Below are positions 1 through 7,473 of a DNA stretch of 25,004 bases, one piece after another. Origin of the DNA: an uncultured Christensenellaceae bacterium (lineage in GTDB: Bacteria > Bacillota > Clostridia > Christensenellales > Pumilibacteraceae); NCBI GenBank assembly GCA_910588155.1, contig CAJUPB010000011.1, positions 53,266-78,269 on the forward strand, given 5' to 3'. The notes under the pieces are model-generated. The model did no database searches and was not told where the DNA came from. It saw only the letters and a list, made by a program, of their open reading frames with translations. Made by a program: the position numbers and the translations under genes. Every line of letters begins with the position of its first letter. Position 1 is the stretch's first letter.

Positions 1-1
1 T

Positions 2-289
2 AGGTCGAACGGCATCAATTGGTCGTACGGCATCAATAGGTCGAACGGCATCAATAGGTCGAACGGCATCAATAGGTCGTACGGCATCAATGGGTCGAAC
101 GGCATCAATGAGTCGTACGGCATCAATAGGTCGAACGGCATCAATGAGTCGTACGGCATCAATGAGTCGAACGGCATTAATGAGTCGTACGGCATCAATG
201 GGTCGAACGGCATCAATAGGTCGAACGGCATCAATTGGTCGTACGGCATCAATAGGTCGAACGGCATCAATTGGTCGTACGGCATCATT
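2..289 (+). repeat. Tandem 18-bp repeat, 16 copies
   Basis: Sixteen head-to-tail 18-bp units run from the left edge to 289, and more copies may lie outside. The core is TCG-(A/T)AC-GGC-ATC-AAT, with the first codon variable (AGG, TGG, GGG, GAG). The A/T change at the third codon makes units read SNGIN or SYGIN, and these tend to alternate. The near-identity of the units at DNA level points to recent expansion by slippage or unequal recombination. Confidence 0.97.
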
Positions 290-610
290 AAATGTGAAGG
301 CGTATCGCGGTCAATATTCTGCTTCGGCAAGAGTGGCAAGCTAATGGTGTTTAACGAGAAAGTCACGGAATCTCGATTCAATGAGATTATGAATAATATC
401 CGTCGTTTCCGTTGGTCTCCGAAGTTCAATAATGCCGAAGAACTCAAAGGCAATCTTGCGTGGTATGAAACGAATATCCCTGCGATAGTGCGAGTAGATA
501 ACAAAACAGCGTGGAGCTTTATGCCGGAAGATATGAAAAGCTACATACAGAGCTTGCCGGAATACAACGCCGAAATCTTTGAAAAGATAATCGGCGACAT
601 AGAGGAGTGA
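2..610 (+). CDS. Hexapeptide-repeat phage protein, 5' end outside window
   Basis: The frame that opens at base 2 has no stop until TGA at 608-610, so the repeats and the downstream globular part are one protein of at least 202 residues. It begins before the window. Residues 1-96 of the visible part are 16 copies of a six-residue unit, [R/W/E/G]-S-[N/Y]-G-I-N, then a degenerate copy (KCEGVS), then about 90 residues ending in IFEKIIGDIEE. The tail contains VTESRFNEIMNNIRRF and FNNAEELKGNLAW. From memory, repeat proteins with a similar C-terminal region occur in gut phages, but I cannot name the family or a function. An array with Ile and Gly at fixed spacing could form a beta-solenoid (inference). 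The alternative frame over the repeats (GRTASI/SRTASM) is open but stops at 344 and carries no recognisable domain. Confidence 0.75.
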   Translation, partial: RSNGINWSYGINRSNGINRSNGINRSYGINGSNGINESYGINRSNGINESYGINESNGINESYGINGSNGINRSNGINWSYGINRSNGINWSYGIIKCEGVSRSIFCFGKSGKLMVFNEKVTESRFNEIMNNIRRFRWSPKFNNAEELKGNLAWYETNIPAIVRVDNKTAWSFMPEDMKSYIQSLPEYNAEIFEKIIGDIEE

Positions 611-617
611 AAAGAAG

Positions 618-795
618 ATGAATAATAAAGAGCAACATTTCGTATGACAAGTTTTTATTTATCGAAGACGGAAGCGTTGACTTTGACGAACTTAAAAAAG
701 AGCTTGAAAAAACCAACCCCGAAATCAAGGTAATAGTATATCGGCAAGGAAGTAATATGCCGCAATTGGTAGACATAAAGGGGAAAATCGAATGA
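618..795 (+). pseudogene. Small phage gene split by a one-base frameshift
   Basis: A start ATG at 618 opens a short frame (MNNKEQHFV) that stops at TGA 645-647. The next frame is open from 622 to TGA 793-795 and reads ISYDKFLFIEDGSVDFDELK, then ELEKTNPEIKVIVYRQGSN and MPQLVDIKGKIE. Removing one base (for example the C at 636) joins the two as a 58-residue protein starting MNNKEQISYDKF. The long part has normal codon use and ends in an ATGA overlap with the next gene, so it is a real gene body. Small proteins with a similar LFIEDGS ... NPEIKVIVYRQG pattern seem familiar from Firmicutes phages (recollection); function unknown. A sequencing error, a true mutation or a non-ATG start (ATA 622/625) are all possible. 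Confidence 0.55.
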
Positions 796-992
796 AACCC
801 GATGATTTGAAAGAATTGTTACAGCAAACGGCAAAGAAAGTAGCGAAAGAGATTTACAAGCAAGTCGATGAATGGAGAAAATCACCCGAATTAAATCCGC
901 GAGATAGTTACGATTGCAACGCTCTTGACGCATATAACAATGTTTGCAAGTACATTTGCAGAACGTATGGCATAGAGGTGGACGATGAATAA
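792..992 (+). CDS. Small hypothetical phage protein
   Basis: This 66-residue acidic/basic mixed protein begins MKPDDLKELLQQTAKKVAKE and is predicted mostly helical. Its ATG overlaps the stop of the preceding small gene (ATGA at 792-795), and AAGGGG just upstream serves as ribosome binding site. Its last codons overlap the start of the ASCH-like gene at 985, so the three genes are translationally coupled. Two cysteines near the C-terminal half (YDCNALDAYNNVCKYIC) are the only visible feature. No family recognised. Confidence 0.65.
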   Translation: MKPDDLKELLQQTAKKVAKEIYKQVDEWRKSPELNPRDSYDCNALDAYNNVCKYICRTYGIEVDDE

Positions 993-1549
993 ATCAGTTT
1001 TAATATCAATTCAACCTTATTGGGTATTCTTAATAATTGCACGTCTTATGGGCTGGAATATACCGCAAGAGAAAACAGTTGAAGTGCGGAAAGACTTCCC
1101 GAAAGCAAGCGATTGGAATAAGGTGGCGCACATTTATTGCAGTAAAAACAGAAAGTCGTTTAACCGAATACCGAAACAGTATCAGCCCTCAATAGTAAAG
1201 TTTTTAGGTAAGGTCATTGGCGATTTCGTGGGAGATAGGATATAATACCAATTGTCTTGACGGCGAAGATAGTTTAAAGGCGGCAACTTGCCTTGATGAC
1301 GCAGAGATAATGGATTATGTAGGCTATTTAGATAAGTCATTTTATCTTTGGCACATCACCGACCTCAAAATCTACGACAAGCCAAAAGAGTTGGGAGAGT
1401 TTAGAAAGTGGTGCGATTCAAAGAAAGATTGTAGTAAATGCTCGTGTGAGATACGAGAAGAGTTGCCGTTTGACTATAAAGGGGTCGGGTGTGATAGAAC
1501 GCTTACCCGTCCGCCGCAGAGTTGGTATTACGTTGAAAATTTGGATTAA
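985..1549 (+). pseudogene. ASCH-like phage protein, frameshifted
   Basis: Two frames together spell one ASCH-type protein. Frame one (985-1245) gives SVLISIQPYWVFLIIARLM, EKTVEVRKDFPK and LGKVIGDFVGDRI, the usual N-terminal half. Frame two continues without a gap from about 1241 (YNTNCLDGEDS ... YLWHITDLKIYDKPKELGEF ... RPPQSWYYVE) to TAA at 1547-1549. The ASCH fold is a beta-barrel thought to bind RNA or modified nucleotides; in phages the role is unknown. The break lies at 1237-1245, where skipping one base (for example 1240 or 1243) restores a protein of about 187 residues. The downstream ATG at 1217 lies in the wrong place to be a real start, being upstream of the break inside the other frame. 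Error, decay or recoding cannot be separated here. Confidence 0.75.
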
Positions 1550-1564
1550 AAGGAGAACAGATGA

Positions 1565-2320
1565 ATGACCTACGAACTTAACAAAATTTATTGCGCTGAT
1601 TGTTACGAAGCGATAAAGCAAATACCAGACAAAAGCGTGGATTTGATTTATACGGATATTCCGTATGACGTTGAGGATAACAGCGGTGGAGGTTGCTTTG
1701 GAGAGAAGAAGCGAGATTATCACGGCGAATACGAGCGAATTTGCGAAAATACAAACAGTACGCAAAAAGCCAAAGACGCTATGAAAAATCTTTGTAACAT
1801 TAAAGATATGGCTTTTGGTATAGATTACTCAATTCTTAATGAGTTTTGCCGGGTTTGCAATAAAATCTACGTTTACATTTGGTGCAGCAAGAAGCAAATC
1901 CTGCCGCTTATGCAATATTTTGTAGGAGAGAAAGGCTGTCGGTTTGAAATACTGACTTGGCATAAAACTAACCCGATACCCACTTGTAATAACAAGTATT
2001 TGAGCGATACAGAGTATTGCTTGATGTTTCGGGAAGATGGCACGTACATAGGCGGCAATATGCAATCGAAAGGTAAGTATTTTGAAAGTATATCCGAAAG
2101 TGAAGGGAGCGGATTTTGGTTAAGTCCGACAAACACGACAGATAAAAAGAAGTTTGCCCACCCGACAATTAAGCCGTTAGAGTTTGTGCAAAATCACTTA
2201 TTGAATAGCACGCGGGAAAACGACATAGTTCTCGACCCATTCTGTGGAAGTGGTACAAGTTGTTTGGCGGCGAAAAATCTTGGCAGGCAGTATATCGGTT
2301 TCGAAATTTCTTCAAAGTGA
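1565..2320 (+). CDS. DNA N4/N6 methyltransferase with premature TGA
   Basis: Adenine- or cytosine-N methyltransferase of the phage type that methylates DNA with S-adenosylmethionine. The order of motifs is that of the beta class: the catalytic motif IV (TDIPY, a DPPY variant) near residue 31-35, and the AdoMet-binding motif I (VLDPFCGSGTSCLAA) near the C-terminus, followed by GRQYIGFEIS. Start chosen at 1565 because AGGAG at 1551-1555 is 9 bases away; ATG 1561 gives only six codons. The frame is stopped by TGA at 2318-2320, yet continues perfectly for 22 more codons (AKIAQDRLNNIDAHGQISLF then GI) to TAG 2387-2389. That is the ending expected for this family, so the gene was 1565-2389. The truncated protein keeps all catalytic motifs and may work. 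Confidence 0.85.
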   Translation: MTYELNKIYCADCYEAIKQIPDKSVDLIYTDIPYDVEDNSGGGCFGEKKRDYHGEYERICENTNSTQKAKDAMKNLCNIKDMAFGIDYSILNEFCRVCNKIYVYIWCSKKQILPLMQYFVGEKGCRFEILTWHKTNPIPTCNNKYLSDTEYCLMFREDGTYIGGNMQSKGKYFESISESEGSGFWLSPTNTTDKKKFAHPTIKPLEFVQNHLLNSTRENDIVLDPFCGSGTSCLAAKNLGRQYIGFEISSK

Positions 2321-2398
2321 GCGAAAATAGCGCAAGACCGATTAAACAATATTGACGCGCACGGACAGATTAGTTTGTTTGGAATATAGTAATAAAAT

Positions 2399-2575
2399 AT
2401 GAACATTCAATTACATAAAAGCGATTGTCTTGAAATAATGAAAGATATTCCCGATAAGTCGGGATACAATACCCGCAATACTTGTGAGGACATCTGTGTG
2501 TTTTATAAGAGACAGTGGTTACTAAAAAAAGTGATAACGTTATTAAATAAGCATAAGTCGAAGCAGGTAATATAA
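2399..2575 (+). CDS. 58-aa ORF: methyltransferase-like start joined to unrelated tail
   Basis: The first 21 residues (MNIQLHKSDCLEIMKDIPDK plus S) are a typical start of a second phage DNA methyltransferase, where VDLI-DPPY would normally follow. Instead the frame continues GYNTRNTCEDICVFYKRQ and WLLKKVITLLNKHKSKQVI, then TAA. No catalytic motif remains. This looks like an internal deletion or recombination that joined the 5' end of one gene to the 3' end of another in frame. No clear ribosome binding site is seen before 2399. The late-regulator gene follows 11 bases after the stop. Function unlikely as an enzyme. Confidence 0.45.
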   Translation: MNIQLHKSDCLEIMKDIPDKSGYNTRNTCEDICVFYKRQWLLKKVITLLNKHKSKQVI

Positions 2576-2586
2576 AGGAGTATAAA

Positions 2587-2988
2587 ATGCTTGACAGAAA
2601 GATACGTAAAAAAATCGAATGGGCGTTCCGTAACTATTCCACGCTTCAAAAGCAAGGCGCGGACTATATCGTCGAGCTCGCCGAACAGGGAACGACACCG
2701 GCATACGGCTTAGTGGGCGGTGGACATGCTCCCGGTAATCCGACAGAGAGCAAGGGCATAAAGGCAGCGGAGAATAACGCTATGCTTTGGTGCAAGGTCG
2801 TGGAGAATACGCTGACTACTTTTCGCTGGGACATAGAGTATGAGTTAATAAAAATGTTTTACTTTGAAAAGAAGTCAAGAACACGTGTTTGCGAGCGATT
2901 GGGCGTGGCAGAACGGACATTTACATACTGGACCGAAAACATTATGAATTATGCGTATCAATGGGTGCAAGAGTATAAATTGATGTAA
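2587..2988 (+). CDS. ArpU/RinA-like late transcription regulator
   Basis: A 133-residue protein in the position just before the terminase genes where Gram-positive phages encode the activator of late (packaging and lysis) transcription. The C-terminal part (RTRVCERLGVAERTFTYW) is a sigma-70 region-4-like helix-turn-helix, and the N-terminal half is helical (KIRKKIEWAFRNY). Length and layout match ArpU-family regulators. AAAGGAG at 2574-2580 sets the ATG at 2587. An intrinsic terminator begins two bases after the stop, and a promoter-like TATAAT follows, so this gene closes one transcription unit and probably controls the next (inference). Confidence 0.8.
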   Translation: MLDRKIRKKIEWAFRNYSTLQKQGADYIVELAEQGTTPAYGLVGGGHAPGNPTESKGIKAAENNAMLWCKVVENTLTTFRWDIEYELIKMFYFEKKSRTRVCERLGVAERTFTYWTENIMNYAYQWVQEYKLM

Positions 2989-2990
2989 AG

Positions 2991-3010
2991 CGCAAAATCT
3001 TTGCGTTTTT
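2991..3010 (+). terminator. Intrinsic terminator after the late regulator
   Basis: Perfect 6-bp stem CGCAAA/TTTGCG (2991-2996 and 3000-3005) with loop ATC, followed directly by five T. It starts two bases after the TAA of the ArpU-like gene. Confidence 0.8.
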
Positions 3011-3033
3011 GTAACGAAAAAGCATATTATAAT
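3011..3033 (+). promoter_or_regulatory. Probable late promoter upstream of terS
   Basis: A perfect -10 box TATAAT sits at 3028-3033, right after the terminator. There is no good -35 box at the normal distance (TTGTAA is only 13 bases upstream). A strong -10 with a missing -35 is what an activator-dependent promoter looks like, so control by the adjacent ArpU-like protein is a reasonable inference. About 120 bases of leader separate it from the terS start. Confidence 0.5.
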
Positions 3034-3039
3034 AGTACT

Positions 3040-3122
3040 ATGGGATTGCGGAAGAAAGCCCAGTGTTCATGTTCCATAATTCTCTTACTCCATAAAAGGC
3101 GTCGGCGATGGTCGGCGCCTTT
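3040..3122 (+). promoter_or_regulatory. Structured leader of the packaging operon
   Basis: The leader between the -10 box and terS can form a 5-bp stem TATGG/CCATA (about 3039-3076) and a 7-bp stem AAAGGCG/CGCCTTT (3095-3101 with 3116-3122), whose loop carries the direct repeat GTCGGCG. The second stem is followed by only three T, so it is a weak terminator or attenuator at best. The leader is in frame with terS from an ATG at 3040, but no ribosome binding site supports that start. A pac/cos role is possible but not shown. Confidence 0.4.
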
Positions 3123-3153
3123 GTCGTGGGGAATACAATTCGGAGGTGATTAT

Positions 3154-3516
3154 ATGGCGCGTCCTAATAAATACGATACACACGTCGCGCCGCGATTGGT
3201 CGAGGTCGCTGACTGGGTGCGGAACGGAGCGACGGATGAAGAGATAGCGGAAAGACTTGGTATAGCGATAAGTACATTTTACGAGTATAAGTCCAAGGCG
3301 GAGTTTTCGGAGTTTTCGGAGGTATTAAAAAAAACTCGTGACGCAGTTGACGGCGATGTGGAGAACGCTTTATTACAGGCTGCGTTAAGCGGCAACACTA
3401 CAGCGCAAATCTTTTGGCTGAAAAACCGCCGCCCGAAGCAATGGAGAGATAAGCCGATTGACATGGATACTCCGGATGATAAAGGCTTTACGGTGACTTT
3501 GGAGGATTGCACATGA
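3154..3516 (+). CDS. terS: Terminase small subunit
   Basis: 120-residue DNA-recognition subunit of the packaging motor. The N-terminal part contains a helix-turn-helix (GATDEEIAERLGIAISTFYEY, residues about 25-45) that would bind the packaging site. The middle (AVDGDVENALLQAALSGNTT) is the oligomerisation-type helix region, and the AQIFWLKNRRPKQWRDK segment is typical of small terminases in Firmicutes phages. Start taken at ATG 3154 because GGAGGTGAT lies at 3142-3150; the frame is open further upstream without ribosome binding sites. The stop overlaps the terL start (ATGA, 3513-3516). Confidence 0.85.
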   Translation: MARPNKYDTHVAPRLVEVADWVRNGATDEEIAERLGIAISTFYEYKSKAEFSEFSEVLKKTRDAVDGDVENALLQAALSGNTTAQIFWLKNRRPKQWRDKPIDMDTPDDKGFTVTLEDCT

Positions 3517-4841
3517 CTCGCTTTACCGTTCCGAAACCGTTTAAGGCACTGCTCGACCCAAACATTCGAAAGATAGTAGAAGTAAGCGGACGTTCCACAG
3601 GCAAGTCGACGACGAATGAAACGGTGGCGATATCTCTCACGCTTCAAAGCAAGTATAACAATATTCTTTATATGCGAGCCGAACAGCGTGACTTGCGAGA
3701 CATATTCAATTCTACGTGGGCGACAATTCAATCGCTGGAATTAGAGGAGCTCTTCGAGGCAAAGACGTCACCGTTTCAAATATGGTGCAAACGAACAGGC
3801 GCAACGATATACTTTCGCGGGATTAACGGCAAGACAGCCAAAGATCTCACAGCTACAAAAGGTTTCGTCCCTCAATCGCGAACGCTTGCAATGGCTATTC
3901 TCGACGAGGCCAACGAAGTTAAATGCTTTAACCATATACGCGCGGCAGAGACAACGGCTAATAAGTTCCTCTTGCCTTATGCAAAGATAGTTTATGCGTA
4001 TAATCCACCGCCAGTAAGGAGCCATTGGGCGAACGTGGAATTTCCTAAGATGATAGCTCGCGGCGCAACTGAAATACGGAGTTCATGGGAAGATATTCGC
4101 AGATTGCTTAAACCCGACACTATTGCAGAGATACTCGAAGCAAAAGAGAATGACCCAAAACATTACGCCTATTGGTATCTCGGCGAAATGGTATCTCTCG
4201 AAGGTTTGGTAATGTATACATTCAAGTCCGAGCGCAACCTCATATCTCTTGAACGCTTTAAGAGTACGGTACAGTTCGGAGGTTATTCTCCGCTGTACGT
4301 TATTTACGGGGTAGATAGCGGCGTAGTAAAAGATCCGACTGCCGTGTGTGCGTGGGCGGTGATGTCCGATGGGTCGCTCGTTAAGCTCTCTACGTTTTAT
4401 CTTGACCCGCGCAAGATCGGAGAACCCATTCCGAACAGTGAACAAGTGAAAGAAATAGTGCGATGGTACAAAACCTTTCAAGCGCAAATGCGTGCCTTCG
4501 GTATTCCGATGCCTACTGCGTATAATGAATGCTGGGTATTTGACTCTGCCGTCGTCACCCAAGACCTTATGATTGAGTTCCGTAATAAGACGGGCTTTTT
4601 TTGTAAGGCCGTGGAAAATAAGAATATCGAACGCGATATCAAGCGTCTGCAAAACGGCTATTTTCGGGGAATGTTTAAGGTCTTGAATATTCCAGAGAAC
4701 GAGCCCAGTCTTCGTGAAGTAAATACGTTTTGTTATGACGAGGATAACAAAATAGCGGACGGACAAGATGACCACACGATAGACGCGGATAAATACGCAA
4801 CTGCGCATTATTACTACGGTTACATGAATATAGCCGGATAA
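3513..4841 (+). CDS. terL: Terminase large subunit
   Basis: 442-residue ATPase-nuclease that drives DNA into the prohead and cuts the concatemer. Walker A is SGRSTGKST (residues 25-33). Walker B is LAMAILDE with Asp131-Glu132. The C-terminal RNase-H-like nuclease shows its acidic residues in YGVDSG (Asp268), FDSAVV (Asp344) and the DDHTIDADKYA segment (residues 419-429). Length and motif spacing fit the PBSX/Terminase_3 type. ATG 3513 is preferred over TTG 3507 since GGAGG at 3501-3505 is 7 bases from it. Translation is coupled to terS by an ATGA overlap. Confidence 0.95.
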   Translation: MTRFTVPKPFKALLDPNIRKIVEVSGRSTGKSTTNETVAISLTLQSKYNNILYMRAEQRDLRDIFNSTWATIQSLELEELFEAKTSPFQIWCKRTGATIYFRGINGKTAKDLTATKGFVPQSRTLAMAILDEANEVKCFNHIRAAETTANKFLLPYAKIVYAYNPPPVRSHWANVEFPKMIARGATEIRSSWEDIRRLLKPDTIAEILEAKENDPKHYAYWYLGEMVSLEGLVMYTFKSERNLISLERFKSTVQFGGYSPLYVIYGVDSGVVKDPTAVCAWAVMSDGSLVKLSTFYLDPRKIGEPIPNSEQVKEIVRWYKTFQAQMRAFGIPMPTAYNECWVFDSAVVTQDLMIEFRNKTGFFCKAVENKNIERDIKRLQNGYFRGMFKVLNIPENEPSLREVNTFCYDEDNKIADGQDDHTIDADKYATAHYYYGYMNIAG

Positions 4842-4853
4842 AAGGAGTAAAAC

Positions 4854-6413
4854 ATGTTTGAATATCCTCAATATTTAAAAAACTACCTCAATAAGAAAAC
4901 CAAGCCGCCTGCGTCGGATTTTATCAACGGCTCGACTTATTATTCGGAACTCGATTATCAGTACGTAACGTATATGATGGACGTAGTGCGTCCTTGTATG
5001 GCTTACGGCTCGGCTACTAACGATTGGGGAGTCAATTCGGGGTTGAGTTCTGCTACTGGTAAAGCGATTGTAGACGGTGCTACACGGCTTGTAGTCGGAG
5101 ATAAAGTTTTTTTCGAGGGCAATGACATTACGAGACAATTTTTCTCGGACATATGGCAAGAAGATACTAAGTTTCTTAATTTCTTGTCACGGGCCGAGCG
5201 GTTCAAGTTTGTGGGCGGTAGCGCGATATGCAAGATTAATACCGATAACCGCGGACGTAATTATTTGACTGCATTTCGGATAGACCGTACTTTACCGTCG
5301 TTTGACGAAATGGGGAATATAGTCGGCTGTGTGTTCTTTGTCGCATTGCTCAACAACTTTAAAAATAATCCGGATGACTTGCAGTATTGGCTTACCGAGG
5401 AACGCAAGTATAACGACAACGGCGACAAAGTCATCGTTTACAAAGTATTTGCTCGCAGCGGTACCGCACAATCGCCTGTGCTGCCCTCGCCGTATCAAAA
5501 CGGGGTACACTATAAGACATTGCCCCGTGCCATTAAGCGCAACCTTGCATATATGGGTATTGATGCTTTGAATACCGAAATTGCTCTGCCGTACAAAGAC
5601 GGACTTGGCGTATGGAAGTTGGATACAACACCGACAAATAGCTGTATGCCGGATGTTCCTTTCGGTGATCCGTTACTGTTCGGAGCAATTGATTTGCTTT
5701 GGAGTATTGATGTTGTTTATGCTGGGTCTATGATTGATACGCTAAATGGCGAAGGCAAAGTTCTTGTACCTGGCGAGTTTTTGCAGCAAACGCTGCAAAG
5801 GCTTAAAAATCTATATCCCGAAACTAAATGGGATGTCACTACGGCTGAACTCAACAAATACGGAGCGGAAAACTTTGTTTATCTGCAACCTACTACGTAT
5901 GACAAAGAAAAGAGTGGACCTACTCCGATACAGTTCGATATACGCGCCGACCAATATCGTGCTATGTGGGAGCTTTACCAAAAAGAAGCAGTTGTTCGCT
6001 CTGGGTTTTCACCCACGAGCATTTTCCCGCATCTTACTCCCGACAACTCGGCAAAGACTGCAACCGAGGTCACGGCAGAGGAGAACCTTACGCGCGCAAG
6101 TGTTCGGCAAGCACATTTGTTAGATGTTCCCGTGTTCAACCGTATGCTTAAAGAGGTAGCATATCAAGAGGGCTTATCTACCAACATCGAATTGAAACTT
6201 TCGGATTATATCGGAAATAAGCTTAAATTCGATGAGAACATAAGACAGAACCTTGCAATGGGTATAATACCGCGTGAGATAGCTATCCAACAGGTGAATA
6301 ATTTGTCTGCAAAAGAAACGCAAGATTATATTTCCAAAATCGACGGCGACAGGCAATCACAAGCCTTTGGTGGGGCAATGTTTGATGATAAGTCTTACTT
6401 CGGAGGCGAATAA
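4854..6413 (+). CDS. Portal protein
   Basis: 519-residue SPP1 gp6-like portal that forms the dodecameric ring at the capsid vertex through which DNA passes, and docks TerL. Visible family traits are the early MTYMMDVVRP-like region, the long beta-rich centre, and the C-terminal helical stem and clip with GFSPTSIFPHLTPDNSAKTA followed by TEVTAEENLTRASV. The segment NSAKTATEVTAEE is highly typical of this portal type. AAGGAG precedes the ATG, 12 bases after the terL stop. The stop overlaps the next start by one base (TAATG). Confidence 0.92.
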   Translation: MFEYPQYLKNYLNKKTKPPASDFINGSTYYSELDYQYVTYMMDVVRPCMAYGSATNDWGVNSGLSSATGKAIVDGATRLVVGDKVFFEGNDITRQFFSDIWQEDTKFLNFLSRAERFKFVGGSAICKINTDNRGRNYLTAFRIDRTLPSFDEMGNIVGCVFFVALLNNFKNNPDDLQYWLTEERKYNDNGDKVIVYKVFARSGTAQSPVLPSPYQNGVHYKTLPRAIKRNLAYMGIDALNTEIALPYKDGLGVWKLDTTPTNSCMPDVPFGDPLLFGAIDLLWSIDVVYAGSMIDTLNGEGKVLVPGEFLQQTLQRLKNLYPETKWDVTTAELNKYGAENFVYLQPTTYDKEKSGPTPIQFDIRADQYRAMWELYQKEAVVRSGFSPTSIFPHLTPDNSAKTATEVTAEENLTRASVRQAHLLDVPVFNRMLKEVAYQEGLSTNIELKLSDYIGNKLKFDENIRQNLAMGIIPREIAIQQVNNLSAKETQDYISKIDGDRQSQAFGGAMFDDKSYFGGE

Positions 6414-7459
6414 TGAAGCTCGCGGATAAAGGGCTTAATATGCAAGCTCTCGCCCTTGAAGAAGCACAATCTAAAATTCGTATCGCAGTGCGTGACGGCT
6501 GGATGAGAGGGTTAAGTAAAGCTGCTATTAATGAGCAAATTCAACGCATTATCCGCGAAGCCTTGAAGGAAGTGACTACGCCCGCACTCCGTGATGCCGC
6601 CTATCGCTCGTTGAATGCCTTTGCAGAACGACAGTATAATACTTATCTCACTGCGTTTGGATTTGATTCTCGGCTGTTTCTCGCCGTAATTGCCCTATAC
6701 AATGGGAACAATTCGATAAGACCCCGCACAGCAGTCGAGAAGGAATTGCATATCGGTCAACAGAGCACAGGTGTAACTTACGCCACCGATGCAAAAGGCG
6801 TTCCGACGCAAGTCTATGCCGAAGAATATTTCACGCAGCGTGTGAAGCCTGTATTCGAGGAATTGGTACGGCAGAAAGCGCTTGATCCGGACGATGTGAG
6901 CGGACGCAACACGCTCCGAAACCGTGCCGAAATGGAAGTACGGTATGATAATCACCTTACGCAGATAGGGCAACTTCGTGCGGCTGGCGTGAAGCTCGTC
7001 GCCGCGTCTGTTCATGCCGACTGCTCGGATAGATGTTATAAATGGCAGGGACGCGTTTACAGTCTTGACGGCACAACGGGAACTACACCCGACGGAAAGT
7101 CGTATGTGCCGCTCGAACACGCTACGGATATATATTATACTACCAAAGCTGGTAAAACGTATAAGAACGGATTACTCGGCTTTAATTGTAGGCATTATCT
7201 GATGCCCTATAAAGAGGGTATGATAATCCCGCATGTGAGCAGAGAAGAACGCAAACGCGAGTATACTATCAATACAAAGCAGCGTGAGCTTGAACGCATC
7301 GTACGCTATTATGAGAGCGTTGCGGCGCAGAATAAAGGCGTTGATAACGAATTGAATTTGAGGGCAAAACGCCTCGCGAAAGAATGGCGTAGGGAATATG
7401 TGAAATTCAGTTATGACAACGACAGAGCATATTACCCGAGTAGAATCAAGTTTATTTAA
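6413..7459 (+). CDS. Minor head protein (MuF / minor capsid 2 type)
   Basis: 348 residues, directly after the portal as in SPP1-like phages. The N-terminal 180 residues are helical, and the C-terminal part contains the hallmark cysteine/histidine-rich motif HADCSDRCYKWQGRVYSLDG (from His201) and later GLLGFNCRHYLMPYKEG. These match the Phage_min_cap2/MuF-like domain. It is a small number of copies inside the capsid near the portal and may be ejected with DNA (known for relatives). No toxin domain is fused here; the toxin-like domains are in separate genes at 9726 and 20037. One-base overlap with the portal gene. Confidence 0.88.
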   Translation: MKLADKGLNMQALALEEAQSKIRIAVRDGWMRGLSKAAINEQIQRIIREALKEVTTPALRDAAYRSLNAFAERQYNTYLTAFGFDSRLFLAVIALYNGNNSIRPRTAVEKELHIGQQSTGVTYATDAKGVPTQVYAEEYFTQRVKPVFEELVRQKALDPDDVSGRNTLRNRAEMEVRYDNHLTQIGQLRAAGVKLVAASVHADCSDRCYKWQGRVYSLDGTTGTTPDGKSYVPLEHATDIYYTTKAGKTYKNGLLGFNCRHYLMPYKEGMIIPHVSREERKREYTINTKQRELERIVRYYESVAAQNKGVDNELNLRAKRLAKEWRREYVKFSYDNDRAYYPSRIKFI

Positions 7460-7473
7460 AGGAGAAAACCAAT

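Noticed and set aside
1..289. CRISPR array
   Set aside because: The 18-bp units are contiguous with no spacers and are in frame with a gene.
90..344. 84-residue GRTASM/SRTASI repeat protein
   Set aside because: It is the shadow of the 18-bp repeat in another frame. The frame that includes the real downstream gene is also open through all repeats and keeps a family-like C-terminus.
1..2400. Alternative genetic code (TGA as Trp) to explain the methyltransferase
   Set aside because: TGA is the stop of several genes that overlap the next start by ATGA or GTGA (for example at 793, 3514, 11374, 11712, 22232, 23151).
2504..2515. TATAAGAGACAG, matching the end of the Tn5 mosaic end / tagmentation adapter
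   Set aside because: Only 12 of 19 bases match well, no adapter arm follows, and the sequence is within an open frame. It stays a possible chimera mark next to the truncated methyltransferase, but is not strong enough to report.
3001..3153. N-terminal extension of TerS
   Set aside because: The frame is open but crosses a terminator, the -10 box and a structured leader; the only ribosome binding site is GGAGGTGAT before 3154.
4083..4871. 262-residue minus-strand ORF opposite terL
   Set aside because: Antisense shadow of a well-supported terminase gene; no ribosome binding site or domain.
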